From a virus, in IMG/VR virus record IMGVR_UViG_3300043427_001029, positions 1 through 37,870 of that record: a DNA stretch of 37,870 nucleotides, one strand, 5' to 3'. The notes below the pieces were generated by a model that made no database searches, was not told the origin of the DNA, and was given only the letters and a program-made list of their open reading frames with translations. The translations under genes were made by a program, and so were the position numbers. Below, piece after piece: positions 5,454 through 13,205 of this stretch; the first letter of the stretch is position 1; each line of letters starts with the position of its first letter.

Positions 5454-7784
5454 ATGTCTACTACACAGAAGGCGCTGGCTGCAGCGTCTGTGCTTCTTTT
5501 TGGAGTGCCAACAGCAGCATTGTCTGATACAATAACTGGAACTGATTTCGAGGGGGGATCTCTATCTGGATGGAATACGGGATCTCAACCAGGAAATCTA
5601 ACCAACGGAACAATCACTGGTAATGGAACTGGTGTTACTGCAATCAACGGATCGGTAACATTTAGTGCGCCTTCTCATGGCGCGGTGGGTAGTCCCACAC
5701 TCCCAGATGGATCACCAAATCCATACCATGCCCCAGCAACAACACCAACAACTTGGACATTCTCTCCATATGGAACTGCTGGTGCTGCATTACAACCAAC
5801 AGGTTCAACAACATTCGATGCAGCAACTTCTGCATTAGGTCTTACATCTGCAGAAAATCAAGCAATCAAAACAAAACTTCAGCAAGACCAACAGGCATCA
5901 GGTCTAGGAAATCCCAATCCAACTAATGCCGCATGGTTAACTCAAAGCGTAAATCTTGATGCTGGAAAAGTTTATACGATGTCATGGAACTACATTGGAA
6001 CTGATTATGTTCCATTCAACGATGGTTCTATTACATCTCTTGTTTATCAGGGAACTGGTTCTACTCCAGTTGTAAATGTCAACAACTATGTTCAGAACTA
6101 TGCGTTACTTGGATTCACTAACCCAGGTACGGGAGATTACTCTACAGGAACTTATGGTTCAACTGGATGGCAGAATTCAACATATCAAGTTGATGTAACT
6201 GGTGCTTATCTATTAGGATTTGCAGTATTTAATCTTGGAGATACTGCACTATCACCAGTTCTTTTAGTTGATAGTCAACCAGGAACCACATTAGCAAATG
6301 GACAACCATTTGGTGCTGTTGCTCCCAACAATCCAAATGCTCCTACAATAAATCCAACACCACCAACACCTCCAACTCCAACACCACCACCTGCCCCAAC
6401 AGTAACTGGAACATCTACGACAGATCAGGTATCAACATCTTCGTCAACTTCAAATGTTGTAGTAACAGCTCAGGTTACTTATAATGTAAGCAATCTTGAC
6501 AATAATGGATATGGAGTAGTTCAGAACTATACTGATACTATAGAAACTACAACTCCAGTTACTACAACAACTACAACTACAACTCCAGTTACAACGACCA
6601 CATATTCTGATGGTTCTACAACCACCTCAAACGGAACGCCAGTAGTAACCACAACAACATCAAACGGATCTTCTACATCACAAGTAACTGCAACAGTTCT
6701 TAATTCTACTTCAACCACTACTCCTTCTATAGGATATAGCACAGCACAATCAACTACGTTACCACAAACATATAAAAATGATTATGCGTTTGCTTCATCT
6801 GAGAATGGTGGAAAACAAAAAGTAAATGTTCATGTAGCAACTGAAATCACAACTCCATTAGTTACCACTGTAACCGCAACTCCAGTAACTACGATTGTAT
6901 ATGCTGATGGAACTACAACTACAACTGAAGGAACACCAGTTGTAACTTATGTGTCTTCTGAAAGTGTAGATGTCGTCCATACTTACAAGGATTACTTTGG
7001 TCGTATAGATCAACTAGAAGTTCTTGATAATATCAGCAGTGCTATCAATGGTCTGTTAGATCATGAACCAATCACCAATCATAAGAAGAGATTTAGAGTA
7101 TTCGAAAACAATCGCTTCATGCATTCATATAATGCTGATGGTTATCAAGCAAAATCTACAGTATTTGGTGGTGGATTTGAATATGACATCACCAAAGGAT
7201 GGACTGCTGGAGCACAATACAATGATCTCTATACTGAAATGATAGGTGTGGATAGCATCTCACACCTCAAGAGACAGCATGTTGGTATATTCAATAGCTT
7301 CCATGGCAGAGATGTAGCACTTGTTACAAATGCTGGTGCTTCTAGAGACAAATATGATGTTGCTAGAACCGTTGAATATATGTTTGGTAACTGGGCAAAT
7401 GTAGAAGGAACACAATGGTGGGTTCATAACAGACTATATCTGAATAACTCTGGTTGGATCAAACCATTCTTAGGTTATACTATTTCTAACATTCGAAGAA
7501 ATGCTTATACTGAAACTGGTTCTCCAGAATCAGCAAGAAGTGTCGAAGCGTTCAACCAGACCACACATGTTGGTGAAGCTGGTTTGAAACTAGAAACTCG
7601 CTTTGGTGGTAAGAAGAAAGATGTAATTGGCGTGAGTGTTGAAGGTGCCTATTCTACAGACAACTCATATAGTGCCACTGCTTCTATTGATTACAAACAA
7701 GCACTATATGTAGAGGGAACTCATTCTGTTACTGATGGTTTGACAAGCAATTCCGTTGCCGCCAAAGTTAAGTTCAGATTTTGA
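5454..7784 (+). CDS. Exported protein with Thr-rich repeats and probable C-terminal outer-membrane barrel, 776 aa
   Basis: A signal peptide (about 1-24) leads a polar Gly/Thr/Ser/Asn passenger to residue 298. A Pro/Thr linker at 300-320 follows, then two related Thr-rich units (about 360-420 and 460-505) sharing TPVTT-x-x-Y-x-DG-TTTT-x-GTPVVT. From about 535 to the end, alternating aromatic and polar strands (GGGFEYDITKGWTAGAQYND, PFLGYTISNIRRNAY, AGLKLETRFGG) end in KVKFRF, the C-terminal Phe typical of proteins inserted by the BAM complex. The architecture is that of an autotransporter-like outer-membrane protein. A role in changing the host surface, adsorption or lysis is conjecture; it could also be a virion protein. 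Confidence 0.65.
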   Translation: MSTTQKALAAASVLLFGVPTAALSDTITGTDFEGGSLSGWNTGSQPGNLTNGTITGNGTGVTAINGSVTFSAPSHGAVGSPTLPDGSPNPYHAPATTPTTWTFSPYGTAGAALQPTGSTTFDAATSALGLTSAENQAIKTKLQQDQQASGLGNPNPTNAAWLTQSVNLDAGKVYTMSWNYIGTDYVPFNDGSITSLVYQGTGSTPVVNVNNYVQNYALLGFTNPGTGDYSTGTYGSTGWQNSTYQVDVTGAYLLGFAVFNLGDTALSPVLLVDSQPGTTLANGQPFGAVAPNNPNAPTINPTPPTPPTPTPPPAPTVTGTSTTDQVSTSSSTSNVVVTAQVTYNVSNLDNNGYGVVQNYTDTIETTTPVTTTTTTTTPVTTTTYSDGSTTTSNGTPVVTTTTSNGSSTSQVTATVLNSTSTTTPSIGYSTAQSTTLPQTYKNDYAFASSENGGKQKVNVHVATEITTPLVTTVTATPVTTIVYADGTTTTTEGTPVVTYVSSESVDVVHTYKDYFGRIDQLEVLDNISSAINGLLDHEPITNHKKRFRVFENNRFMHSYNADGYQAKSTVFGGGFEYDITKGWTAGAQYNDLYTEMIGVDSISHLKRQHVGIFNSFHGRDVALVTNAGASRDKYDVARTVEYMFGNWANVEGTQWWVHNRLYLNNSGWIKPFLGYTISNIRRNAYTETGSPESARSVEAFNQTTHVGEAGLKLETRFGGKKKDVIGVSVEGAYSTDNSYSATASIDYKQALYVEGTHSVTDGLTSNSVAAKVKFRF

Positions 7785-7787
7785 TCC

Positions 7788-7816
7788 TTGACAATTTGAT
7801 AAATAAGTGCTATATT
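7788..7816 (+). promoter_or_regulatory. Sigma70-type promoter TTGACA-N17-TATATT with embedded late motif
   Basis: TTGACA (7788-7793) and TATATT (7811-7816) have ideal 17-bp spacing. GATAAATA (7799-7806) lies in the spacer, so an early and a late signal overlap. Expected starts are near 7812 (late) and 7823 (early). Confidence 0.75.
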
Positions 7817-7922
7817 ATGCTGTTCGTTATGAGAACGTGAGTGACATTAGAGCCGTGGAAGGTGCCCACCGAGAGGTGGGTGTACCCCCCTTCTATACGG
7901 ATGTAGAGTTCTATTAAAATTA
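7817..7922 (+). other. Structured leader of the lysozyme gene
   Basis: A roughly 100-base leader without an ORF. It contains a hairpin with CCCACC (7865-7870) and GGTGGG (7875-7880) around a GAGA loop, and a weaker GTTC/GAAC stem before it. No Shine-Dalgarno is seen before the ATG at 7923. Confidence 0.4.
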
Positions 7923-8552
7923 ATGCAACAATTCTTTACTGTAGCCCTGCCCCTTCTGGCATCGGTTACAACCAATGTGGCAACACTGCCGATCTTTCCT
8001 CCCTTGACGACGCCTCCAGCGCCGTTTTCTGTTATTAAGGAGTTTGAAACGACAGCGACCCGAGAGGTTGCTCCCGAAAAGCCAAAAGAGAAAAGGCTAA
8101 TTTGTAAAGGGTGTTCAGAACATGAACAACTTGCTGTGGATTATTTCCAAGAGCAAGGAATTAAAGACAGAAACGCCCTTGCTACTATCCTGGGCAACAT
8201 TAAGCAGGAATCTATGTTCGTGCCTAATATTTGTGAAGGTGGTAGTAGGACTCAGTACCATCACTGCGGTCGTGGTTATGGTCTGATCCAATGGACATCT
8301 GCCGATCGTTATTATGGATTGGGTGATTTCGCTAAGAAGTTTGGTGGTTCACCATCAACACTTCCAACGCAACTTCGTTATCTTACGAATGAAGTTCAAT
8401 GGAAACGAATCGAAGACAGAATGAAAACTCCTGGTAAGTCTATTGATCGTTACATGAACTATGCGTACAGTTGGATTGGTTGGGGTATTCATGGTGCCCG
8501 TACACATTATGCCTATGAATATGCCAACAAACTGATTACGGTAGAAGTTTAA
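7923..8552 (+). CDS. Signal-anchored phage-tail-type lysozyme, 209 aa
   Basis: Residues 1-22 form a hydrophobic signal or anchor, then a Pro-rich and charged linker with a CKGC pair (61-64). From about 66 to 209 the protein matches the phage tail lysozyme (Phage_lysozyme2) type: ILGNIKQESMF with probable catalytic Glu96, and GYGLIQWTSADRY, the strand typical of lytic glycosidases. It should cut peptidoglycan, with the signal suggesting export through the host Sec system rather than a holin. It has its own strong promoter and leader. Together with the two upstream hydrolases it makes a third wall-degrading enzyme in 8.5 kb. Confidence 0.75.
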   Translation: MQQFFTVALPLLASVTTNVATLPIFPPLTTPPAPFSVIKEFETTATREVAPEKPKEKRLICKGCSEHEQLAVDYFQEQGIKDRNALATILGNIKQESMFVPNICEGGSRTQYHHCGRGYGLIQWTSADRYYGLGDFAKKFGGSPSTLPTQLRYLTNEVQWKRIEDRMKTPGKSIDRYMNYAYSWIGWGIHGARTHYAYEYANKLITVEV

Positions 8553-8560
8553 AAAACTGA

Positions 8561-8586
8561 ATAAATAGGGGGGATAATCCCCCCTT
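8561..8586 (+). promoter_or_regulatory. Late motif ATAAATA directly followed by a 7-bp hairpin
   Basis: ATAAATA (8561-8567) is followed at once by GGGGGGA (8568-8574), loop TAA, TCCCCCC (8578-8584) and TT. The predicted late start (about 8573) falls inside the left arm. Read-through RNA would form the stem; a late transcript would not. Confidence 0.55.
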
Positions 8587-8591
8587 ACATT

Positions 8592-9104
8592 ATGAAAATT
8601 TTTAATAATGCAATAAGTGATAATTTACAGCAAGAATGTATACAAGAGATAAAACAAAATTCTCAAAAAAGAGTGTGGACATCTAGTAGTATTGGGTGGC
8701 CAGAAGTTGTTAGAAGTAATATTGTAGGTAGTTGTATATCATGTGATGTTAGTGCTGATTTATCAAAACAAATAGAACATCAGATAAAACAATACCTACC
8801 AGAACATCAGAATTTAATACTTCAATTTTATGTTTGGCAGTATAATTCTGGAATATCATTACATGACGATCATACATATAAATTTGGCGCAACTTTATAT
8901 TTAAATAATTCTTGGCATGTTAACTGGGGAGGCATTTTTTTGTGGTATGAAACTATGCAAGATCTGGAACATGGTAATTGTTTGGGATTGATACCCCAGG
9001 GAAAAACATTAGTAGTTAACGACGAAAGACAATTACATTTGGTTACTCCAGTATCTTCTTCTTCCCCTTCTTTTAGAATTACCATACAGATTTGGGGAGA
9101 ATGA
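8592..9104 (+). CDS. Fe(II)/2-oxoglutarate-dependent oxygenase, 170 aa
   Basis: The double-stranded beta-helix core is visible: ISLHDDHTY gives the HxD pair, GATLYLNN the following strand, then LIPQGKTLVVND and HLVTPVSS with the distal His, and SFRITIQIW with the Arg that binds 2-oxoglutarate. Such enzymes hydroxylate proteins or small molecules. The gene is AT-rich compared with its lysozyme neighbour and overlaps the next gene as ATGA. Substrate unknown. Confidence 0.75.
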   Translation: MKIFNNAISDNLQQECIQEIKQNSQKRVWTSSSIGWPEVVRSNIVGSCISCDVSADLSKQIEHQIKQYLPEHQNLILQFYVWQYNSGISLHDDHTYKFGATLYLNNSWHVNWGGIFLWYETMQDLEHGNCLGLIPQGKTLVVNDERQLHLVTPVSSSSPSFRITIQIWGE

Positions 9105-9508
9105 TTAACTTTAATTTTGGCAAAAAGAAACCAGATATAAAACAATACGCGATAATCGGTATCGTATTATCTTCTATTATTGCAGCACTCTCACAATGTA
9201 CAGGAGTATCTGAAAATGGACTTTGGGATTTACTGGACGAGATTCAAAGAAAATATTTCCCACAAACTATACTTAATGAGTTTATACTTAAAGATCCTGA
9301 GAAACTAAACAGAAGAATAACAAGAGATGTTGACAGAGCAATAGATGATTACTGGAAACAAACAGGATTATCAAAAGCAGAGGTATCAAAACCTCGCTAT
9401 ATAGAAGAGAAGAACGACGAAACATTATGTTATAGTGATGAGTGCAAGGCACTCGCCCCACCCATGAGGTTGTGTGCTCCATGGCTTGACACCTGCCCTA
9501 AAGAGTGA
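9101..9508 (+). CDS. Membrane-anchored hypothetical protein, 135 aa
   Basis: Starts at the ATG overlapping the preceding TGA, with GGGGAGA just before it. One membrane helix (about 13-31, containing a Cys) precedes a charged, mostly helical domain and four Cys near the C-terminus (CYSDEC and MRLCAPWLDTC), which may bind metal or form disulfides outside the membrane. The tail overlaps the promoter of the first tRNA cluster. Function unknown. Confidence 0.65.
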   Translation: MINFNFGKKKPDIKQYAIIGIVLSSIIAALSQCTGVSENGLWDLLDEIQRKYFPQTILNEFILKDPEKLNRRITRDVDRAIDDYWKQTGLSKAEVSKPRYIEEKNDETLCYSDECKALAPPMRLCAPWLDTCPKE

Positions 9509-9514
9509 TATAAT
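9486..9514 (+). promoter_or_regulatory. Sigma70-type promoter for tRNA-Arg/tRNA-Val
   Basis: TTGACA (9486-9491), 17 bp, TATAAT (9509-9514): full consensus at both boxes. It lies in the 3' end of the preceding gene and about 60 bp before tRNA-Arg. Confidence 0.85.
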
Positions 9515-9572
9515 ACTATGGAAGGCACGGGTAACAGGGGTCCAAACTCTGTGTAATTCCTACCCTTCACCT

Positions 9573-9646
9573 GTCTTGGTAGCTCAGATGGATAGAGCCA
9601 CTCACTTCTAATGAGTTGGTCGGGGGTTCGAGTCCCTCCCAAGACG
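9573..9646 (+). tRNA. tRNA-Arg(TCT)
   Basis: Cloverleaf with acceptor GTCTTGG/CCAAGAC, anticodon stem ACTCA/TGAGT around CTTCTAA (anticodon TCT), and T-arm GGTTCGAGTCC. It reads AGA, a codon common in this AT-rich genome. No CCA is encoded. Confidence 0.95.
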
Positions 9647-9649
9647 CTC

Positions 9650-9721
9650 GGGAGATTGGCGCAGTGGTAGCGCAGCTGCTTTACACGCAGACGGTCGTTG
9701 GTTCGAATCCGACATTTCCCA
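9650..9721 (+). tRNA. tRNA-Val(TAC)
   Basis: Acceptor GGGAGAT/ATTTCCC (one G-T), anticodon loop TTTACAC (TAC), T-arm GGTTCGAATCC. It lies four bases after tRNA-Arg, in the same transcript. Confidence 0.92.
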
Positions 9722-9730
9722 TATAAGATT

Positions 9731-9961
9731 ATGAATACATACTATATCTCTTTAATAGTGCTCTGTGCGACGATATATATTATCTGGCAAGATCCAAATG
9801 TGCCAGAATATATCAACCTCAGAATAAAACTTCTTCATATTAACTTTATTCGGTGGAGAATGGCAAAAAATATGAAGAGACAACTTGATAAAGAAGCAAA
9901 GAAAATGCAAAAAGAAATGGCAGAGTGGTTAAAAGAAAAAAATGGCAAAGATCAGATGTAA
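9731..9961 (+). CDS. Small membrane protein with charged tail, 76 aa
   Basis: Starts at the ATG ten bases after tRNA-Val; the frame is open further upstream only through the tRNA. A membrane helix (about 4-20) is followed by a Lys/Glu-rich helix that could form a coiled coil. It overlaps the next gene by 20 bases. Function unknown. Confidence 0.65.
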   Translation: MNTYYISLIVLCATIYIIWQDPNVPEYINLRIKLLHINFIRWRMAKNMKRQLDKEAKKMQKEMAEWLKEKNGKDQM

Positions 9962-10199
9962 CGCTTGTGGAACTGAGTTAGAAGTATACCAAGCAAATAA
10001 AAGTAAAGCATGTGGATGTGATAATCAAACATTCTTGCGTTTGGATAGGAATGGAATGCCAGTAATTACTGGTAATGACCTATCATTAATCGTAGGAATT
10101 GATGGTGTCAGCAAACCTAAAGAAAAAAAGCTTGACAACCCCACACCGATGGAGTATACTAAGCGCATTCCAAGAAAAATGGAGTTTGAAATTCGCTAG
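9942..10199 (+). CDS. Small zinc-ribbon-like protein, 85 aa
   Basis: Begins MAKIRCNACG and has Cys6, Cys9, Cys24 and Cys26 (CGC), a likely four-Cys zinc site, then a beta-rich tail. Similar short zinc-ribbon proteins are common in T4-like phages; no function is known. A tRNA promoter lies inside its 3' half. The last base of its TAG stop is the first base of tRNA-Ser. Confidence 0.7.
   Translation: MAKIRCNACGTELEVYQANKSKACGCDNQTFLRLDRNGMPVITGNDLSLIVGIDGVSKPKEKKLDNPTPMEYTKRIPRKMEFEIR
10132..10160 (+). promoter_or_regulatory. Sigma70-type promoter for tRNA-Ser and porin
   Basis: TTGACA (10132-10137), 17 bp, TATACT (10155-10160), inside the preceding gene. It would drive tRNA-Ser and, without an obvious terminator, the porin and transporter genes. 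Confidence 0.75.
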
Positions 10200-10286
10200 G
10201 AAGATTGGCTGAGAGGTCTAAAGCAGCGGTTTGCTAAACCGCCGAAGGGGTCAACCCTTCCGATGGTTCGAATCCATCATCTTCCG
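10199..10286 (+). tRNA. tRNA-Ser(GCT)
   Basis: Acceptor GGAAGAT/ATCTTCC, anticodon stem CGGT/ACCG around TTGCTAA (anticodon GCT), long variable arm typical of Ser, T-arm GGTTCGAATCC. Confidence 0.94.
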
Positions 10287-10287
10287 T

Positions 10288-10303
10288 TGCCCTTAAGTGG
10301 GCA
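10288..10303 (+). other. Short hairpin between tRNA-Ser and porin gene
   Basis: TGCCC (10288-10292), loop TTAAGT, GGGCA (10299-10303), with no T-tract. It may mark the 3' processing point of the tRNA or protect the 5' end of the porin mRNA. Confidence 0.4.
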
Positions 10304-10333
10304 TGACATTTTGTTAAATCTTAAGAAAACCTT

Positions 10334-11836
10334 ATGAAAACATTTAAGCATTTGATGCTTGCCACTGCTGCTATCAGCGCCACTGCTCCTGCTGTGGCTG
10401 CTGATCTGAATATTGCTGCTGTTAATCAGTATGCAACTTCTGAGCAGGTTACAAGCGTCACTCAATTGTCTGATGTCCGACCTTCGGATTGGGCATACCA
10501 GGCACTTACCAATCTCGTAGATCGTTATGGTTGCGTAGCTGGTTATCCTAACGGCACTTATGGTGGTGGTAAGGCAATGACTCGTTATGAGGCAGCCGCA
10601 CTTCTGAATGCTTGCCTTGATCGTGTAACTGAAGTGACTGACGAACTCCAACGTCTTTCAAAAGAGTTTGCGGATGAACTTCTTGTCATTCGTGGTCGTG
10701 TTGCCAAACTGGAAACTCAAGTTGGTCAACTCCAAGCAACTCAGTTCTCTACCACAACTAAACTCAAGGGCGAAGTTAACTTCATTCTTGGTGGTGTAGA
10801 AGGTGCTCGTCTTGCTAACAATACTAATGTTGGTAATACTGCATTTAACTACGATCTTCGTCTGAACTTTGACACTTCGTTTACTGGTAAAGATCTGCTT
10901 CGTACTCGTCTGCGTACTGGTAACTTCTCCAGTCAACCATTCGGTTCTTCTTCGTCTCTGTTCAAACTGGACAAAGCAGAAACTTATGCAAACGCCGTAC
11001 AACTTGATCGTTTGTACTACAGCTTCCCTGGTCTTACCAAAGGTATGACCCTGACTGCTGGTGCTCTGGTTCGTAACACAGAGATGGCATGGGTTCCTTC
11101 TGCTTATAAGTCTGACATTCTTGACTTCTTCCAAGTTGCTGGTGCTCCTGGCGTTTATAACAAAGCAACTGGTTCTGGTTTCGGTGCTCAATGGGCACAA
11201 CCTACCAAAAAAGGTAAGGGTGGTTTCGTTGCTGGTGTGAACTATGTTGCTCAGAATGGTAGTGATAGTTCCAAGGGTCAGTTCGATGAGACTGGTGCTC
11301 TGAATACTCTGGCACAAATCGGTTATCGTGCTCCTCAGTATGGCGTTGCATTCGGTTATCGTTATGGCACTGAAGGCACTCGTGTTCGTACCTTCAATGC
11401 TATCAATGGTGGTTCTGGTGCTCTTGCTGCTGGTCAAACCTCTAACAGCTATGCTATCAATGCTTACTGGCAACCTAAGAAGTCTGGTATCGTACCTTCG
11501 ATCTCTGGTGCTTATGGTTGGACCGATGTGAGTAAGAATGCTCTAGGTCGTACCACTCCTACTGGTGCTACCAACTCGCAGACATGGTTTGCTGGTCTTC
11601 AGTGGAGCGATGTATTCGCCAAGGGTAACGCTGCTGGTTTCGCTATTGGCGCCCCTGGCAATGCTGCTTCTCTTGCTGATAATCAGAAAGCTATCATGTG
11701 GGAAACCTTCTATCGTTACAAGGTTAGCGACAATATCAGCATCACTCCTTCGATCTTCTATGTTTCCAACAACCAAGGATTCAAGAACGCTTCGGATAAC
11801 TATGGTGGTGTAATCCAAACTAAATTCACTTTCTGA
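10334..11836 (+). CDS. Cyanobacterial-type SLH porin (outer membrane), 500 aa
   Basis: A signal peptide (1-22, AVAA) leads a mature protein with an SLH domain (about 45-95: LSDVRPSDWAYQALTNLVDR, YPNGTYGGGKAMTRYEAAAL), a short coiled coil (96-135) and a barrel (about 140-500) ending KFTF with a terminal Phe. This is the order of the major porins of cyanobacteria (SomA/SomB-type, also called iron-uptake porins), where the SLH part binds peptidoglycan or its attached polysaccharide and the barrel opens the outer membrane. Codon use is richer in GC than in nearby phage genes, fitting capture from a host. It is followed six bases later by an inner-membrane transporter. Family call is strong; the solute is unknown. 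Confidence 0.92.
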   Translation: MKTFKHLMLATAAISATAPAVAADLNIAAVNQYATSEQVTSVTQLSDVRPSDWAYQALTNLVDRYGCVAGYPNGTYGGGKAMTRYEAAALLNACLDRVTEVTDELQRLSKEFADELLVIRGRVAKLETQVGQLQATQFSTTTKLKGEVNFILGGVEGARLANNTNVGNTAFNYDLRLNFDTSFTGKDLLRTRLRTGNFSSQPFGSSSSLFKLDKAETYANAVQLDRLYYSFPGLTKGMTLTAGALVRNTEMAWVPSAYKSDILDFFQVAGAPGVYNKATGSGFGAQWAQPTKKGKGGFVAGVNYVAQNGSDSSKGQFDETGALNTLAQIGYRAPQYGVAFGYRYGTEGTRVRTFNAINGGSGALAAGQTSNSYAINAYWQPKKSGIVPSISGAYGWTDVSKNALGRTTPTGATNSQTWFAGLQWSDVFAKGNAAGFAIGAPGNAASLADNQKAIMWETFYRYKVSDNISITPSIFYVSNNQGFKNASDNYGGVIQTKFTF

Positions 11837-11842
11837 TAACAT

Positions 11843-12883
11843 ATGGATCTACTAATGGGTATTTGGGAGAAAGAACTTTTTCTCCCCTACATCATCGGCA
11901 TCATGATTGTCGGTGGTCTCGTAAAACAATACGGAGTGCTTAACGAAGTATTCGTAGCACTTCGCAAAATCTTCAAGTCAAATAGACTTGTAGTTGCTGC
12001 TACTGCTTTAGCTGGTGGTGTTCTACCCATTGAAGGGCGTGTCGTTATGTCGGCACCCCTTCTGGATTCCATCGCTTCAGACAAAGCACAATCTCGTTCT
12101 AAGTTTGGTATCGTAGATTATCTTTCTACTCACCACTATTACTGGTGGTCACCACTAGAAAAGACTGTTGTGCTTCCTATGGCAGCACTCGGTATGTCAT
12201 ATACAACTTATATGAGTTATACCATTGTTCCTCTTGCAATCGTTTTGGCATTCGCAGGTGTATTCATCTTCAAGTATGTCAAGGAGACTGATGTTGAGAT
12301 TGTGGAGGAAACTCGCACCTTCAGTTGGAATCGTCTGCTGAAAGGTTGGGGGCCTATTGTTGCTACGATGTGGTTCCTGGTATGCTATGGTGATCCAGAC
12401 ATGCCATATCTCTTCTCTGTTTGGTTCACAGGTCTTGCTGCTTACTATTCATTCATCTGCAATGATTGGAAGTGGGGTCGTTATATCAAGTGGAAGTTTG
12501 CTGGTTTTGCTGCTCTGGTGCTTGCTCTTGCTGCCATCATGGGAGAACTGAAAGAACCAGTCATGGAGTATTTGAAACTGACTGCAGCTCAAGGTTCCGC
12601 TGCTCTTGGCATTATCTCTGTGGTTGGTTTCCTTGCTGCGTTTGCTATGGGATCCTCTAGCAAGTATGCTGGTATCGTTGCTCTTCTTGCTAAGGCATTC
12701 GGTCCTGGATACTTGACATGGTTCCTCTGTGTGGAGTATGCTGGGTACATCATCTCTCCAATGCACAAGTGTCTGCTGATTGGTCAGCAATACTTTGGCA
12801 CTCCTATCAAAACTTACTATAAAGTTCTTGGTATGCTGATTGCTGCATTGGTTGGATACGGAGCACTGACTCTAGTGTTCTAG
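11843..12883 (+). CDS. DUF401-type integral membrane transporter, 346 aa
   Basis: A very hydrophobic protein with about ten membrane segments. LAGGVLPIEGRVVMSAPLLDS (58-76) and SPMHKCLLIGQQYF (305-318) match my memory of two signature re-entrant regions of DUF401, a family within the ion-transporter superfamily whose substrates are mostly unknown. It sits six bases behind the porin with ATATGG before its start, so the two are probably co-translated. No terminator is seen between them. The closest alternative is another carboxylate or amino-acid transporter of the same superfamily. Confidence 0.7.
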   Translation: MDLLMGIWEKELFLPYIIGIMIVGGLVKQYGVLNEVFVALRKIFKSNRLVVAATALAGGVLPIEGRVVMSAPLLDSIASDKAQSRSKFGIVDYLSTHHYYWWSPLEKTVVLPMAALGMSYTTYMSYTIVPLAIVLAFAGVFIFKYVKETDVEIVEETRTFSWNRLLKGWGPIVATMWFLVCYGDPDMPYLFSVWFTGLAAYYSFICNDWKWGRYIKWKFAGFAALVLALAAIMGELKEPVMEYLKLTAAQGSAALGIISVVGFLAAFAMGSSSKYAGIVALLAKAFGPGYLTWFLCVEYAGYIISPMHKCLLIGQQYFGTPIKTYYKVLGMLIAALVGYGALTLVF

Positions 12884-12924
12884 GGGTTGACAAATCCCCC
12901 GACCTCCTATATAATATGGAGGTC
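12883..12924 (+). promoter_or_regulatory. tRNA promoter with both boxes inside inverted repeats
   Basis: TTGACA (12887-12892), 17 bp, TATAAT (12910-12915). The -35 lies between GGGG (12883-12886) and CCCC (12896-12899). The -10 lies in the ten-base gap of the perfect repeat GACCTCC (12901-12907)/GGAGGTC (12918-12924). It drives tRNA-Ser(TGA) and what follows. Confidence 0.85.
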
Positions 12925-12931
12925 AACAAAT

Positions 12932-13016
12932 GGAAGTGTGTCCGAGTGGTTGAAGGAACTTGTCTTGAAAACAAGCATGGTGAAAGCCATCGTGGGTTCG
13001 AATCCTACCACTTCCG
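12932..13016 (+). tRNA. tRNA-Ser(TGA)
   Basis: Acceptor GGAAGTG/CACTTCC, anticodon stem CTTGT/ACAAG around CTTGAAA (anticodon TGA), long variable arm, T-arm GGTTCGAATCC. Confidence 0.94.
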
Positions 13017-13200
13017 TTGGTACTCGTTAGGCAGATAGCCTAGAAGGAGACCAACTTCTACTACGGGTATCTTCCGTAGCGTCGTATGGGGATGGTTTGG
13101 CAGGGTCTTAAGGATTTTGCCTTCTGGGTGAAGTCCGACCATCCCCACAAAGATAGAGGGTAAGCCTCTGTTATATCCTTGAGGTATATTACGCTTACTC
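13017..13200 (+). ncRNA. Candidate structured non-coding RNA between tRNA-Ser and tRNA-Pro
   Basis: No ORF of note, but dense complementarity: TTGGT (13017-13021)/ACCAA (13050-13054) enclosing TAGGC/GCCTA; TAGAAG/CTTCTA (13041-13060); CTACGG/CCGTAG (13061-13079); a perfect 10-bp stem TGGGGATGGT (13087-13096)/ACCATCCCCA (13138-13147) enclosing GGCA/TGCC and CTTC/GAAG arms; and AGAGG/CCTCT (13155-13169), which competes with GGGTAAGC (13158-13165)/GCTTACTC (13193-13200). The 10-bp stem with two inner arms looks like a three-way junction but has no T-loop, so it is not a tRNA. It is transcribed from the 12887 promoter. Confidence 0.5.
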
Positions 13201-13205
13201 CATCA

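Noticed and set aside
6527-6742. Val-rich open frame on the minus strand inside the barrel gene
   Set aside because: It is the shadow of the Thr-rich ACA/ACT repeats of the real gene.
9430-9642. Minus-strand frame with RTPDQLIRS and a similar one at 19537-19770
   Set aside because: These are the usual false frames on the reverse strand of tRNA genes.
13087-13147. A tRNA-like cloverleaf with a 10-bp acceptor-like stem
   Set aside because: There is no TTCRA-type T-loop, and no anticodon arm of normal size, so it is kept only as a structured RNA.
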